Source: JABDMH01 sp964428345 (lineage in GTDB: Bacteria > Bacteroidota > Bacteroidia > Chitinophagales > Saprospiraceae). Taken from it: a stretch of 64,000 nt of DNA. Under the pieces are notes generated by a model that ran no database searches, had not been told where the DNA came from, and was given only the letters and a program-made list of their open reading frames with translations. Position 1 is the first letter of the stretch; each line of letters starts with the position of its first letter. The DNA lies in contig CAYRYD010000005.1 in assembly GCA_964428345.1 (NCBI GenBank), forward strand, positions 1 to 64,000, read 5' to 3'. Shown here piece after piece: positions 7,761 through 16,441 of the stretch. Made by a program: the position numbers and the translations under genes.

Positions 7761-9275
7761 ATGATCATCAAAAGGGAATGGCTATTCTTTCTATGGATAG
7801 CTGGAGTGTTTTTTACTGCCTGTCAACAGGAACAGGAGAGAACTCCCAATGTTGTTTTTATTCTGGCGGATGATCTCGGGTGGGCCGATCTTCCGGTATA
7901 CGGCAACCGCTATAATGAAGCCCCAAATCTGACAAGACTGGCTGACGAAGGTCTGCGGTTTACCAATGCCTATGCCTCATGCCCGGTGTGCTCACCTACC
8001 CGGGCGAGTATTCAGACCGGACAATATCCGGCGCGTCTGGGCATCATTGATTTCTTACCGGGGCATTGGCGGCCGTTTGAAAAAATGCTCCCAGCTCAGA
8101 ATCGCACCCAATATTTACCGCAGAAAATGATTACTCTCGGCGAGATTATGAAACAAGCCGGTTACCGGACGGGATATTTTGGAAAATGGCATCTGGGAAA
8201 TAATGAACAGAATTTCCCTGAAAATCAGGGTTATGATGAAAGTGTCATTTTTCAGGGGAGTCCATATTTTAATTACAATGAAGTGCTACAACCTCCTCAG
8301 GATTTTCCTGAAGATAAGGTATTGTCAGAAGCTTTGACGGATTTGAGCCTGTCCTTCATTGAAGAAAATCAAAATGGGCCATTCTTTTTATTTCTGGCGC
8401 ATTACGATGTTCATGTCCAGCTTAATGCGGATTCTTCCAAAATTCAAAAATATCTGAAAAAACCCAAAGTGCCCGGATATCCGTGCAATGCGGTTTACGC
8501 CGCTATGGTTGAGCACCTGGACGAGAGCGTCGGCAGAGTGCTGGGCAAACTGGAGGAACTAAATCTCGACGATCAAACCATCGTGATTTTTTATTCTGAT
8601 AATGGCGGATTGATTCGCCGGTTTGACCGCGTACCGCTGATCGCTGAATCCAGACAATCTATCTACCAGGATGACAGTTTGCTGTATATTGCGTCGTCCA
8701 ATGCACCGCTCCGGGCAGAAAAAGGGACCCTTTATGAAGGTGGGATACGGGAGCCATTGATTGTCAGATGGCCGGGAAGGATTCGACCTGGTACGACCTC
8801 CGATGCACTGATTTCCAGTGTCGATTTTTTCCCCACTTTCCTTGAATTGAACCGCATTGATTTGAATACGTATTTAAATATACAGGTAGTCGACGGCGAA
8901 AGCATTTTGCCAAAATTGAAGTGGGATTTTATTCCTGAAAAAGACCGGGCCATTTTCTGGCATTACCCGGTATATCATCACAGTGTTCCGGCCAGTGCAG
9001 TGCGGCATGGAGATTGGAAACTGCTATACTTTTACGATACAGAAAACCTGGAATTATATAACCTGCGGGATGACATCGGGGAGACTACGAATCTTGCGGA
9101 AATCAATCCACGGAAGGCAGATCAGCTAAAGCGAATACTGGATGATTGGCTGAAAGAAACAGGTGCCGGTCTGCCTGTACCGAATCCGGATTTTAATGAA
9201 GAGAAACGTTATGAGTGGGGCCGTCATCCCGGACATGAACAATTAAGACAGGGAGAATTGGTCACTGAAAATTAA
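7761..9275 (+). CDS. Type I sulfatase, lipoprotein
   Basis: The 504-residue protein has a lipoprotein signal (MIIKREWLFFLWIAGVFF, Cys21) and a complete alkaline-phosphatase-fold sulfatase domain. The metal-binding Asp pair is in VVFILADDLG (37/38), the formylglycine site is C-S-P-T-R at 77-81, KWHLG and the distal FYSDNGG motif are present, and APLRAEKGTLYEGGIREP leads to the C-terminal subdomain. Maturation needs an anaerobic or aerobic formylglycine-generating enzyme not encoded here. It should remove sulfate from a glycan or other ester in the periplasm or on the surface. ATG 7761 is preferred to the upstream TTG 7752 because it begins the signal peptide directly. An IS sits between it and the next gene. 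Confidence 0.9.
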   Translation: MIIKREWLFFLWIAGVFFTACQQEQERTPNVVFILADDLGWADLPVYGNRYNEAPNLTRLADEGLRFTNAYASCPVCSPTRASIQTGQYPARLGIIDFLPGHWRPFEKMLPAQNRTQYLPQKMITLGEIMKQAGYRTGYFGKWHLGNNEQNFPENQGYDESVIFQGSPYFNYNEVLQPPQDFPEDKVLSEALTDLSLSFIEENQNGPFFLFLAHYDVHVQLNADSSKIQKYLKKPKVPGYPCNAVYAAMVEHLDESVGRVLGKLEELNLDDQTIVIFYSDNGGLIRRFDRVPLIAESRQSIYQDDSLLYIASSNAPLRAEKGTLYEGGIREPLIVRWPGRIRPGTTSDALISSVDFFPTFLELNRIDLNTYLNIQVVDGESILPKLKWDFIPEKDRAIFWHYPVYHHSVPASAVRHGDWKLLYFYDTENLELYNLRDDIGETTNLAEINPRKADQLKRILDDWLKETGAGLPVPNPDFNEEKRYEWGRHPGHEQLRQGELVTEN

Positions 9276-9333
9276 AGCACAAAGGGTTGCAACAGCATCA
9301 ACTACTTTTTCTGCATATTTCTGCACAACAATA

Positions 9334-9341
9334 TAGTTCTA
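9334..9341. repeat. Left target-site duplication of IS1595-type element
   Basis: TAGTTCTA at 9334-9341 is repeated exactly at 10316-10323, flanking the element. Eight base pairs is the duplication length expected for the IS1595 family, which supports a recent and intact insertion. Confidence 0.85.
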
Positions 9342-10315
9342 CTGAATAATTCATTTAAGTTACAAGTTTGAGATTGGGTATTGAACAGGGATTGTGGGCT
9401 ACCATTCTTTTGGTGAGGTTGTGAAATAAGATATCTTTGAACAAATGTCTATTGAATCGATAGGTGTATTCATTTAGATATTGCTGCAAATATTTTACTT
9501 GGTGATGAATGCCTCTTAACCAAGATTTCAAGCCCATAATAAATCGGTGAACGAGTGGGAAGTTTTTTCCGTTTTCGGAATAAATCTGCTCCACTTGGTA
9601 GATACCTTTTTTGGCTATAGGAGTATAACCCCTCCATTTATCTGTTCTTACTCTAGCTTTAGGATCGATATGTTTTCTAAAAAAAGGCATTAATTGTTTG
9701 GTGCCAGCATTTGGAATAATTTGGGCATATGCTCGGCTAATTCCACCTCGAGGGTGTCTTTGAACAGCAATAACTACCTGTTTCTTAGATGTTTGGCTGC
9801 GTCCTCTTTTTTCCTTCACTTTACCTCCAATATGGGTCTCATCTACGGTAACTGAGCCATCAATGGGATAATTGCCACTGGATTCCATCGCCAGCATGAC
9901 TTTTCTTTTAAACCTCCATACTACTGGTTGGCTCATACCCAACTTACGAGCTAGCTCATAGGTAGACAGCCCTTTAGTGGAAGTACTGAGATAAAAAACA
10001 ATATAGAAAGCCTTGACTAAGGGAAATTTTACCTGATGGAACAAAGTGTGAGCTGTGGGCGATTCCACACTACCGCATTTTGTACACCTTCGCTCTCCAT
10101 ATCGAGAAGTACTGCAATACTTTTGGTGCCCAGATCGACGACACTTATATCCCGGGTCCCACTTGACCTCACTTAAATAATCAAGGCAATCTTCTTTACT
10201 CGTAAATCGATTACTAAATTCAAAAACACTTACTCCTTTAAACATTCTTTCTTCTTTCATTTTCTTTTTCCCTGTAAGTAAGTATCTTACCGTGCAACCA
10301 ATATGCATTATTCAG
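9342..10315 (-). mobile_element. IS1595-family insertion sequence, complete
   Basis: A 974-bp element carrying one transposase gene on the minus strand. The left terminus CTGAATAATTCAT and the right terminus (reverse complement CTGAATAATGCAT) are inverted repeats matching at 12 of 13 positions, with weaker matching beyond. Perfect 8-bp direct repeats TAGTTCTA flank it. It inserted between the sulfatase and the FAD-dependent oxidoreductase gene. Confidence 0.9.
9355..10260 (-). CDS. IS1595/ISXO2-like transposase
   Basis: About 301 residues. An N-terminal zinc-ribbon-like segment (residues about 38-65) is followed by a helix-turn-helix-like part (TKGLSTYELARKLGMSQ) and a DDE-type ISXO2 domain with VDETHIGGK, RTDKWRGY and the C-terminal LNEYTYRFNR acidic motif. 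The zinc ribbon reads C-R-R-S where C-x-x-C is expected; the second pair C-T-K-C is normal. The frame remains open to ATG 10308, but that codon lies inside the terminal inverted repeat, so I place the start at ATG 10260, with 10245 as another option. Catalytic motifs look complete. Confidence 0.88.
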   Translation of the reverse strand: MKEERMFKGVSVFEFSNRFTSKEDCLDYLSEVKWDPGYKCRRSGHQKYCSTSRYGERRCTKCGSVESPTAHTLFHQVKFPLVKAFYIVFYLSTSTKGLSTYELARKLGMSQPVVWRFKRKVMLAMESSGNYPIDGSVTVDETHIGGKVKEKRGRSQTSKKQVVIAVQRHPRGGISRAYAQIIPNAGTKQLMPFFRKHIDPKARVRTDKWRGYTPIAKKGIYQVEQIYSENGKNFPLVHRFIMGLKSWLRGIHHQVKYLQQYLNEYTYRFNRHLFKDILFHNLTKRMVAHNPCSIPNLKLVT

Positions 10316-10323
10316 TAGTTCTA
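10316..10323. repeat. Right target-site duplication of IS1595-type element
   Basis: TAGTTCTA, identical to 9334-9341, abuts the right inverted repeat of the insertion sequence. Confidence 0.85.
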
Positions 10324-10465
10324 ATTCAATCTTAAATTAACATTAAAAGACACTTCTTAAAACCCTGTTCAATTCTTGGTTGACAATAATGTATTTTCGG
10401 CGAAAAATTAAAAGCTGAAAACCACCGCAATTACATAAAACCGAAGGGCATTAAAAAGATAAAAT

Positions 10466-12145
10466 ATGATACATTTCTTTATGAAAAGAATTCTTCTGAT
10501 TATAATCGGCTCAGGCATCTTGATTCAATGCGGCAGCCCGGATAAAGCCGGGCAGCGTAATCGGGTCGATGTCATCGTTTATGGGGGTACGGCAGCAGGC
10601 GTGATCGCTGCTGTACAGGTGGTACGATCCGGAAAATCAGTCGTTCTGATTTCACCTTCCAGACATCTGGGTGGGATGACTTCCGGGGGTCTGGGTTTTA
10701 CCGACACCGGCAACAAGGAAGTGATTGGCGGCCTGGCCCGGGAGTTCTACCAACGTATATATCAACATTACGATCAGGACGAAAACTGGAAGTGGCAGTC
10801 CAGAAGTGAATACGGCAATAAGGGTCAGGGCACCCCTGCGATCGACGGTGACAAGAGGACGATGTGGATCTTCGAACCTCATGCCGCCGAAAAAGTTTTT
10901 GAAGATTTGGTACGCGAACACGAAATTGAAGTCATTCGGGACGAGTGGCTGGACCGTGAGAAGGGGGTGGAAGTCATCAACGGTGAAATCCGGTCGATGA
11001 CATCGTTGGCCGGTAATCAATATGAGGCCCGGATGTTTATTGACGCAACCTATGAAGGCGATCTGATGGCCGCCGCCGGGGTGCCTTATCACGTCGGCCG
11101 GGAATCAAATGCCACCTATGGCGAGACCTGGAATGGTATCCAGACCGGAGTGTTGCATCACGGTCATCATTTCAGGAGCGAAATCAGTCCCTATCTGGTG
11201 CCCGGTGATCCCTCCTCCGGCCTTTTGCCCCGGATCTCGGCGGATCCTCCCGGTGAAAAAGGAGCCGGAGACCATCGCATTCAGGCTTATTGTTTCCGGA
11301 TGTGCCTTTCCAATCACCCGGGAAACCGGATACCCTTTACGAAGCCAGACAATTACAATCGCAACGAATATGCATTGTTGTCCAGAGTCTTCGCCTCGGG
11401 ATGGAATGAGGTATTCCACAAATTCGATCCGGTGCCCAACCGGAAGACCGATACCAATAATCACGGACCATTCAGTACCGACAACATTGGCATGAATTAC
11501 GACTATCCGGAAGCTGATTACAATCGCCGGTCTGAAATCATTGCCGAACACGAATCCTACCAACGGGGACTGATGTATTTTCTGGCCAACGATTCGATGG
11601 TGCCGGCAGAAGTCCGGTCTGAAATGGCGCAGTGGGGGCTGGCTGCCGATGAATTTACCGATAACGGCAACTGGCCGCATCAGATCTATGTGCGGGAAGC
11701 CCGGCGGATGCTGGGTGAAATGGTGATGACCGAACTTGAAATTATGGGCAGACGCCCGGTAGCCCGTCCGGTGGGTATGGGATCGTACGTCATGGATTCA
11801 CACAACGTACAGCGTTACATTAAACCTGATGGATATGTCCAGAACGAAGGCGATATCGGGGTGAAACCTCCCCAGCCTTATCAGATCGATTATGGTGCGC
11901 TTATTCCCCGGAAAGGGAGCATTGGCAATCTACTGGTGCCGGTCTGCCTCTCAAGTTCGCATATAGCCTATGGGTCAATCCGGATGGAGCCGGTTTTTAT
12001 GATCCTGGGGCAGAGTGCCGCGCTGGCTGCCATTCAGGCGATGGACAACGGTCAGCCGGTTCAGGATATCGACTATGCGGTTTTGCAGCAGACCCTGCTT
12101 GATGCCGGGCAAATTCTCGATTATCAGGGTAGCAGCAAGGAGTAA
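10466..12145 (+). CDS. FAD-dependent oxidoreductase (FAD_oxidored family), lipoprotein
   Basis: The 559-residue protein has a lipoprotein signal ending at the Cys of LIQCGS and then a dinucleotide-binding motif VIVYGGTAAGVIAAVQ with SPSRHLGGMTSGGLGFTD, the signature start of the FAD_oxidored family. The conserved middle (YEARMFIDATYEGDLMAAAGVPYHVGRES) and end (LLVPVCLSSSHIAYGSIRMEPVFMILGQSAALAA) are present, so it is full length. Such enzymes are common beside sulfatases and sialidase-fold proteins in glycan-degrading Bacteroidota and Planctomycetota; their substrates are mostly undetermined. ATG 10481 (MKRILL) is an equally good start. It converges with the BNR gene at 12157, leaving 11 bases between stops. 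Confidence 0.8.
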   Translation: MIHFFMKRILLIIIGSGILIQCGSPDKAGQRNRVDVIVYGGTAAGVIAAVQVVRSGKSVVLISPSRHLGGMTSGGLGFTDTGNKEVIGGLAREFYQRIYQHYDQDENWKWQSRSEYGNKGQGTPAIDGDKRTMWIFEPHAAEKVFEDLVREHEIEVIRDEWLDREKGVEVINGEIRSMTSLAGNQYEARMFIDATYEGDLMAAAGVPYHVGRESNATYGETWNGIQTGVLHHGHHFRSEISPYLVPGDPSSGLLPRISADPPGEKGAGDHRIQAYCFRMCLSNHPGNRIPFTKPDNYNRNEYALLSRVFASGWNEVFHKFDPVPNRKTDTNNHGPFSTDNIGMNYDYPEADYNRRSEIIAEHESYQRGLMYFLANDSMVPAEVRSEMAQWGLAADEFTDNGNWPHQIYVREARRMLGEMVMTELEIMGRRPVARPVGMGSYVMDSHNVQRYIKPDGYVQNEGDIGVKPPQPYQIDYGALIPRKGSIGNLLVPVCLSSSHIAYGSIRMEPVFMILGQSAALAAIQAMDNGQPVQDIDYAVLQQTLLDAGQILDYQGSSKE

Positions 12146-12156
12146 CCGGTTTTGCA

Positions 12157-13428
12157 TCAATCAGCTGAGACCGAAAGAATGTACTTGTAGACCGCTCCCT
12201 GCCAGAAGTGATCCGGAACCGAGCCGATTTTGGTGATGTAGATTTCGATATCCCGGTTTTCCCGGTTTTCAATCAGGCTGAAATTGGAGAGCTGCAGTCT
12301 TTCCGTTTCATTTTCTCTCCGGTCATCAATCATGACCAGGCTGCTTTTCTTCACTGCTGGGATCGACTCGTCGATTTCGGCGATGTAAAGAGGATATCTC
12401 GGACTGTTACCCACCGGCTCGGTTTCGGTAATGTTTGCTACCCAGTACAGTTTTCCGTTTTCGGAGGAGCGGATAAAGCTGTGGATAGATGAAGGGGAAT
12501 AGAAGCGACTTCCATCATCGTAACGCAGCTCACTCACCGGTGAGAGGGTCTTTCCCCCATCGGAGGAGAGCAGAAACCATTTTCGAGACTGCAGGGAGTC
12601 GGGGTGGGAAGTGTGCTCCTGGCCTTTCACATTGCTACCCCGGCAGACAATCAGGAGATGACCATTGTTCAGGATAGCCACATCCGGCTCCAGCAGGCCC
12701 CGGGAAGACAGATTCGGACTGATGTATTGCTGATTGGATGAAGACCATTGACCGCTGACCGGATCTCTGCTCATCAGAACAACTCCACCCTGATTGACCA
12801 AGTTGCCGGGCCCACTCCGGTAGCAGACCAACGGGAAGAATGCCTTCCCATCTTTGTCTACCACGACCTGTTGTCCCATATAAGCCCGGTTCGTGATTTG
12901 GTATAGCGAATCGAAAGGATTTTCCGGGTCAAATGAGGGGCCGGTTTCGTAGATCATTTCGGTTTCCCGGCCATTTTCCAGAATCATGCTGTGATCGATG
13001 TAGGCATGACCCTGGTAATCGTATAGTTCCCGACCGGGGAAGAGCCGGCGCATTCCTGTCTGATAGAGTATCTTCAGATTGGAATCGTAAGTGTATTTAC
13101 CCGGGTAGGTCACCAGCCCGCCACCTGGCAATTGCCGGGTGACCCGTTGCAGCGGGATGAAATCCGACCAGGTCCTGCCGTTATCATGCGAGGCCCTCTT
13201 CCTGAAGTCGAAATACGCATCCGATGCTGAGGAGGTATTGAGAATTTCCTGACGGGTCAGATGACCGTCAATGTAACTGACGGACATCCATTGGGCGGCA
13301 TCTTCTCCGGCAGCCGGCAAATAGGGCTCCATCCTGACAGTGATGTCTTGTGCGGAGGCGCTGTGGTACAGGATGGCCATGGCCTGGATCAGGGCGGCAA
13401 TGACTTTTAAGGTTGGGAGATGCATCAT
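12157..13428 (-). CDS. Secreted BNR/sialidase-fold protein
   Basis: The 423-residue protein carries a signal peptide (to about YHSASAQ27) and a six-bladed sialidase-like propeller. Two clear Asp-box motifs are SHDNGRTWSDF and SSDGGKTLSPV. It is divergent in sequence from the three plus-strand paralogues at 15-20 kb. Without a recognisable complete arginine triad I cannot say that it cleaves sialic acid; proteins of this fold also act on other glycosides or only bind them. It is convergent with the FAD-dependent oxidoreductase and lies downstream of the HpcH aldolase on the same strand, with a 48-base gap, so the two may be co-transcribed. Confidence 0.75.
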   Translation of the reverse strand: MMHLPTLKVIAALIQAMAILYHSASAQDITVRMEPYLPAAGEDAAQWMSVSYIDGHLTRQEILNTSSASDAYFDFRKRASHDNGRTWSDFIPLQRVTRQLPGGGLVTYPGKYTYDSNLKILYQTGMRRLFPGRELYDYQGHAYIDHSMILENGRETEMIYETGPSFDPENPFDSLYQITNRAYMGQQVVVDKDGKAFFPLVCYRSGPGNLVNQGGVVLMSRDPVSGQWSSSNQQYISPNLSSRGLLEPDVAILNNGHLLIVCRGSNVKGQEHTSHPDSLQSRKWFLLSSDGGKTLSPVSELRYDDGSRFYSPSSIHSFIRSSENGKLYWVANITETEPVGNSPRYPLYIAEIDESIPAVKKSSLVMIDDRRENETERLQLSNFSLIENRENRDIEIYITKIGSVPDHFWQGAVYKYILSVSAD

Positions 13429-13476
13429 TGATCTATTCAGAAAAATATGACTTTAAAATTAGTTTTCCTTTGCCAT

Positions 13477-14253
13477 TCAGGGCAAGACCGTCCGGGGAAT
13501 GTCGTCCGGTACTGTCTGGCCAGAGGCTGATTTGGTGTCGGTGTTCAGTTGCCTGAGCCTGGCCTCCAGAAACATGAAAGGCTCTGTCATACAAATAAAA
13601 TGAAAACCTCTCGATACCAGATCAGGGCCATCTCCGATCATCCACATGGGTTTTCCGGCTTCTTCTTCTGCCTGTTTGATGTTTTGCAGGGCATCGAGCA
13701 GTGCAGGTGCTGAGGGATCAAAGCAGGTTCCCAGGTCAGCCGAAAGGTCATACGGACCGACGGCCAATGCGGTTGTGAGGGGATGTTGGGCAATTTCCGT
13801 CACACTTTGCAGACCTTTTATGCTTTCGATCTGAGGCAAAATGATCAGATTATCCTGCACTTCAGTTTTCCAGGTCTGATAATTGAAATCCGTGACCCAA
13901 TAATTGCCACGACCACCCGGACGGCGCCTTCCCCGGGGTTTCAGATAAACGGCATCCTGAATGGTGCGCATGTCTTCTGTACTTTCAATATAGGACACGA
14001 TAAGACCACAGGGACCCAGATCCATGGCCAGTCGCAGGGGGGTAAACTCGCAGGCTGCCGGCCGGATCAGCACCGGAAAGTCTTCCCGGCGACCCATGGC
14101 ACAGGCTTCGGCCACTGCTGAATGATCAAAGCTCAGGTGCTCGAGGTCAATGATGACGTAGTCCATTCCCGACCGCATGGCAATTTCGACAATGCCCGGC
14201 CAGAAATGATAGGTCACAAGCATTCCGGTCGTAATAATTTTGATTATTAGCAT
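13477..14253 (-). CDS. HpcH/HpaI-family class II aldolase
   Basis: A 258-residue member of the HpcH/HpaI aldolase/citrate lyase family, a cytoplasmic (beta/alpha)8 barrel cleaving 2-keto-3-deoxy or 4-hydroxy-2-oxo acids to pyruvate and an aldehyde. Visible features are MDYVIIDLEHLSFD at the start of the barrel, LPQIES carrying the metal-ligand Glu, and AVGPYDLSADLG carrying the metal-ligand Asp. The N-terminus is short: the usual first helix is replaced by MLIIKIITTGML, though the barrel itself looks complete. It lies back to back with the sulfatase pseudogene at 14305. Pyruvate-type aldolase chemistry fits the sugar-acid catabolism suggested by the neighbouring genes; the substrate is unknown. 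Confidence 0.82.
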   Translation of the reverse strand: MLIIKIITTGMLVTYHFWPGIVEIAMRSGMDYVIIDLEHLSFDHSAVAEACAMGRREDFPVLIRPAACEFTPLRLAMDLGPCGLIVSYIESTEDMRTIQDAVYLKPRGRRRPGGRGNYWVTDFNYQTWKTEVQDNLIILPQIESIKGLQSVTEIAQHPLTTALAVGPYDLSADLGTCFDPSAPALLDALQNIKQAEEEAGKPMWMIGDGPDLVSRGFHFICMTEPFMFLEARLRQLNTDTKSASGQTVPDDIPRTVLP

Positions 14254-14304
14254 TTGTACAATTGAAATTGATAACTTTACATACTACATATTCCTGACAA
14301 AGGA

Positions 14305-15188
14305 ATGAAGCATTGGGCTTCCAATCAGGGTTTTGATGTCGCGATAGGAGGTACTACTTCAAAGAAACGCCTGGAGACTGGCACATCCGGAAAAGGAACC
14401 ACCACTGGATCAACTCGAAGTTTCGTATTTCAGTCCTCACCACCTGACCCAAATGGAAAATGGACCAGCAGGGGAATATCTCACCGATCGTTTGACCGAT
14501 GAAACCATTGATTTCATTAAGGGAAACCAGCAACGGCTTTTTTTTTGCTTTTCTCTCTTTTCACACGGTGCATACTCCATTGGAGGCCAGGGAAAGCGTC
14601 ATCGAAAAATACCGGAAAAAATTTGAACGTGAAGGTACTTTAGATAAAAGCGATGCTGAAAATGGTTCGAAAAAATACCAGAATATTCCGGAGTATGCCG
14701 CCATGGTACAGCATATGGATGAGAATGTGGGCAGACTGTTGAAAGAACTGGATGCCCTGGATCTGAGAAAAAATACCATCGTGATTTTTACCTCCGATAA
14801 TGGAGGCAAGCATACGGTCACCTCCAACGCGCCTCTTCGTGGTGCCAAACATAGTCTTTATGAAGGAGGTATCCGCATTCCGGCGATTATCCGTTATCCC
14901 GGAAGGGTGCAACCTGGTAGCCGGTCAGGTATCCCGTTGATTACCGATGACCTGTATCCTACCCTGTTGGACCTGTGGTCGGAAGTGCCGGCGGTCAACC
15001 ACCGGAAGGAATTGTCGATCATGTTTTCTGAGGATGATGGTCAGTCATGGACGGATCCCGTTGTCATTGCCCGGACTGAAAAAGATATTTCCTATCCCTA
15101 TTTATTTGAGATCAACCCCGGTGAATTATGGCTGACTACCTGGCGGGGTGGATTGAGAGCCCGGTTGTTTGAGAAAGATTTTTTGTAA
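14305..15188 (+). pseudogene. Scrambled sulfatase-sialidase pseudogene
   Basis: Remnant of a type I sulfatase that lacks its N-terminal third, including the C-x-P-x-R site, and is broken by at least three frameshifts. In order: NQGFDVAIGG in the frame of 14305, YYFKETPGDWHIRKRNHHW in another frame from 14352, GEYLTDRLTDETIDFIKGN in a third frame from 14453, then from about 14530, after a run of T at 14528-14537, FLSFHTVHTPLEAR through TIVIFTSDNGG and SLYEGGIRIPAIIRYPGR. After LLDLWSEVPAVNHRKE the sequence switches to the C-terminal 50-odd residues of a sialidase-fold protein (FSEDDGQSWTDPVVIAR... PGELWLTTWRGGLR). So a deletion joined two different genes and the product then decayed. Confidence 0.85.
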
Positions 15189-15249
15189 AGAATAATTCAT
15201 TCAATAAGTTGGAAATTCCCCGCGAGGAAATTGAGAAAAAAAATAGAAA

Positions 15250-16389
15250 ATGAATAGAAGATATTTTCCGGTTATTCAAGGTTTGATCATTGCCTTTTCC
15301 ATTCTGTTGACGGCTTGTGGTACTAAACCTCCCTATTCAGGTAAGCCAGTGACAGGGCCCAGGGTGGTACTCCAGTTGGATCCGGGCGAAAATAATCCAA
15401 GAAACAGTGAAGGAGATTTTATTGAATTAAAAGATGGAAGCCTGTTATTTATTTATTCGCATTATTACGGAGAATCATCGAGTGATCATGCAACCGCTTA
15501 CCTCGCCAGCAGGACTTCCAAAGACCGGGGAGCTACCTGGAGTACTTCCGACAATATCGAATTGCGCAATGAAGGAGGTCTTAACGTCATGTCGGTCTCC
15601 CTCCTCCGGTTACAGACGGGCGAAATAGCCTTGTTTTATCTACGAAAAAATTCCACTGACGACTGCATTCCCATGATGCGGTTATCGACCGACGAAGGCC
15701 GGACCTGGGGAGAGCCCATTGCATGCATCACGGACAAAAAGGGATATTTTGTACTCAATAACGACCGGGTAATTCAGTTGTCCGATGGTCGCCTGATGCT
15801 GGCGGTTGCCCAACACAATGTGCCCGGTGGAGAGTTTACCGGGAAAGGCATACTGTACAGCTACTATTCTGACGACAAAGGCCAGACCTGGCACAGCAGT
15901 TCCATGGTGCCAAATCCATATAACATTACCTTTCAGGAGCCTGGACTCATCCATTTGAAAGATAGCAATTTGTTGATGGTGATCCGTTCGGATGCCGGTA
16001 CCCAATGCTTTTCGAAGTCCATGGACGGAGGGAAGACCTGGGGGCCAGCAGTCAGGAGCGCCCTCATATCACCGGTTTCACCGGCCACCATCGAACGGAT
16101 ACCCGGTACCGGAGATCTCCTTGCCGTATGGAATCATAATTTGTCGACCGATGAGGCCATTTCCAAACAGCGAACCCCATTGAATATCGCCATCTCACGG
16201 GACGAAGGGGTCAGTTGGGAAAAGGTGAGGACCATCGAAGACGATCCGGATGGATGGTACTGCTATACCGCCATGCATTTTGTGGATGATGCGGTACTAC
16301 TCGGTTATTGTGCCGGAAGTCAGTCTGCCCGGACCCGGCTGAGTGTGACCAGGCTGCGCAAGATTGACATGTCCTGGATATATCAATGA
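15250..16389 (+). CDS. Sialidase-fold (BNR) lipoprotein, paralogue 1
   Basis: The 379-residue protein has a lipoprotein signal (ILLTAC, Cys at about 23) and a sialidase-like propeller with five Asp boxes: SKDRGATW, STDEGRTWGEP, SDDKGQTWHSS, SMDGGKTWGPA and SRDEGVSWEKV. It belongs to the exo-alpha-sialidase-like superfamily and should work at the outer membrane or in the periplasm. It is very close to the next gene over its whole length and more distant from the one at 19285. It opens the long plus-strand cluster that ends with a NanM-like/symporter fusion, which fits an early role in releasing an acidic sugar. Whether the substrate is sialic acid is not shown by the sequence. Confidence 0.82.
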   Translation: MNRRYFPVIQGLIIAFSILLTACGTKPPYSGKPVTGPRVVLQLDPGENNPRNSEGDFIELKDGSLLFIYSHYYGESSSDHATAYLASRTSKDRGATWSTSDNIELRNEGGLNVMSVSLLRLQTGEIALFYLRKNSTDDCIPMMRLSTDEGRTWGEPIACITDKKGYFVLNNDRVIQLSDGRLMLAVAQHNVPGGEFTGKGILYSYYSDDKGQTWHSSSMVPNPYNITFQEPGLIHLKDSNLLMVIRSDAGTQCFSKSMDGGKTWGPAVRSALISPVSPATIERIPGTGDLLAVWNHNLSTDEAISKQRTPLNIAISRDEGVSWEKVRTIEDDPDGWYCYTAMHFVDDAVLLGYCAGSQSARTRLSVTRLRKIDMSWIYQ

Positions 16390-16441
16390 GCAGGCACTTT
16401 CTACTATATCATCCCATTGGATTGAGGAAAATTTCTGAACG

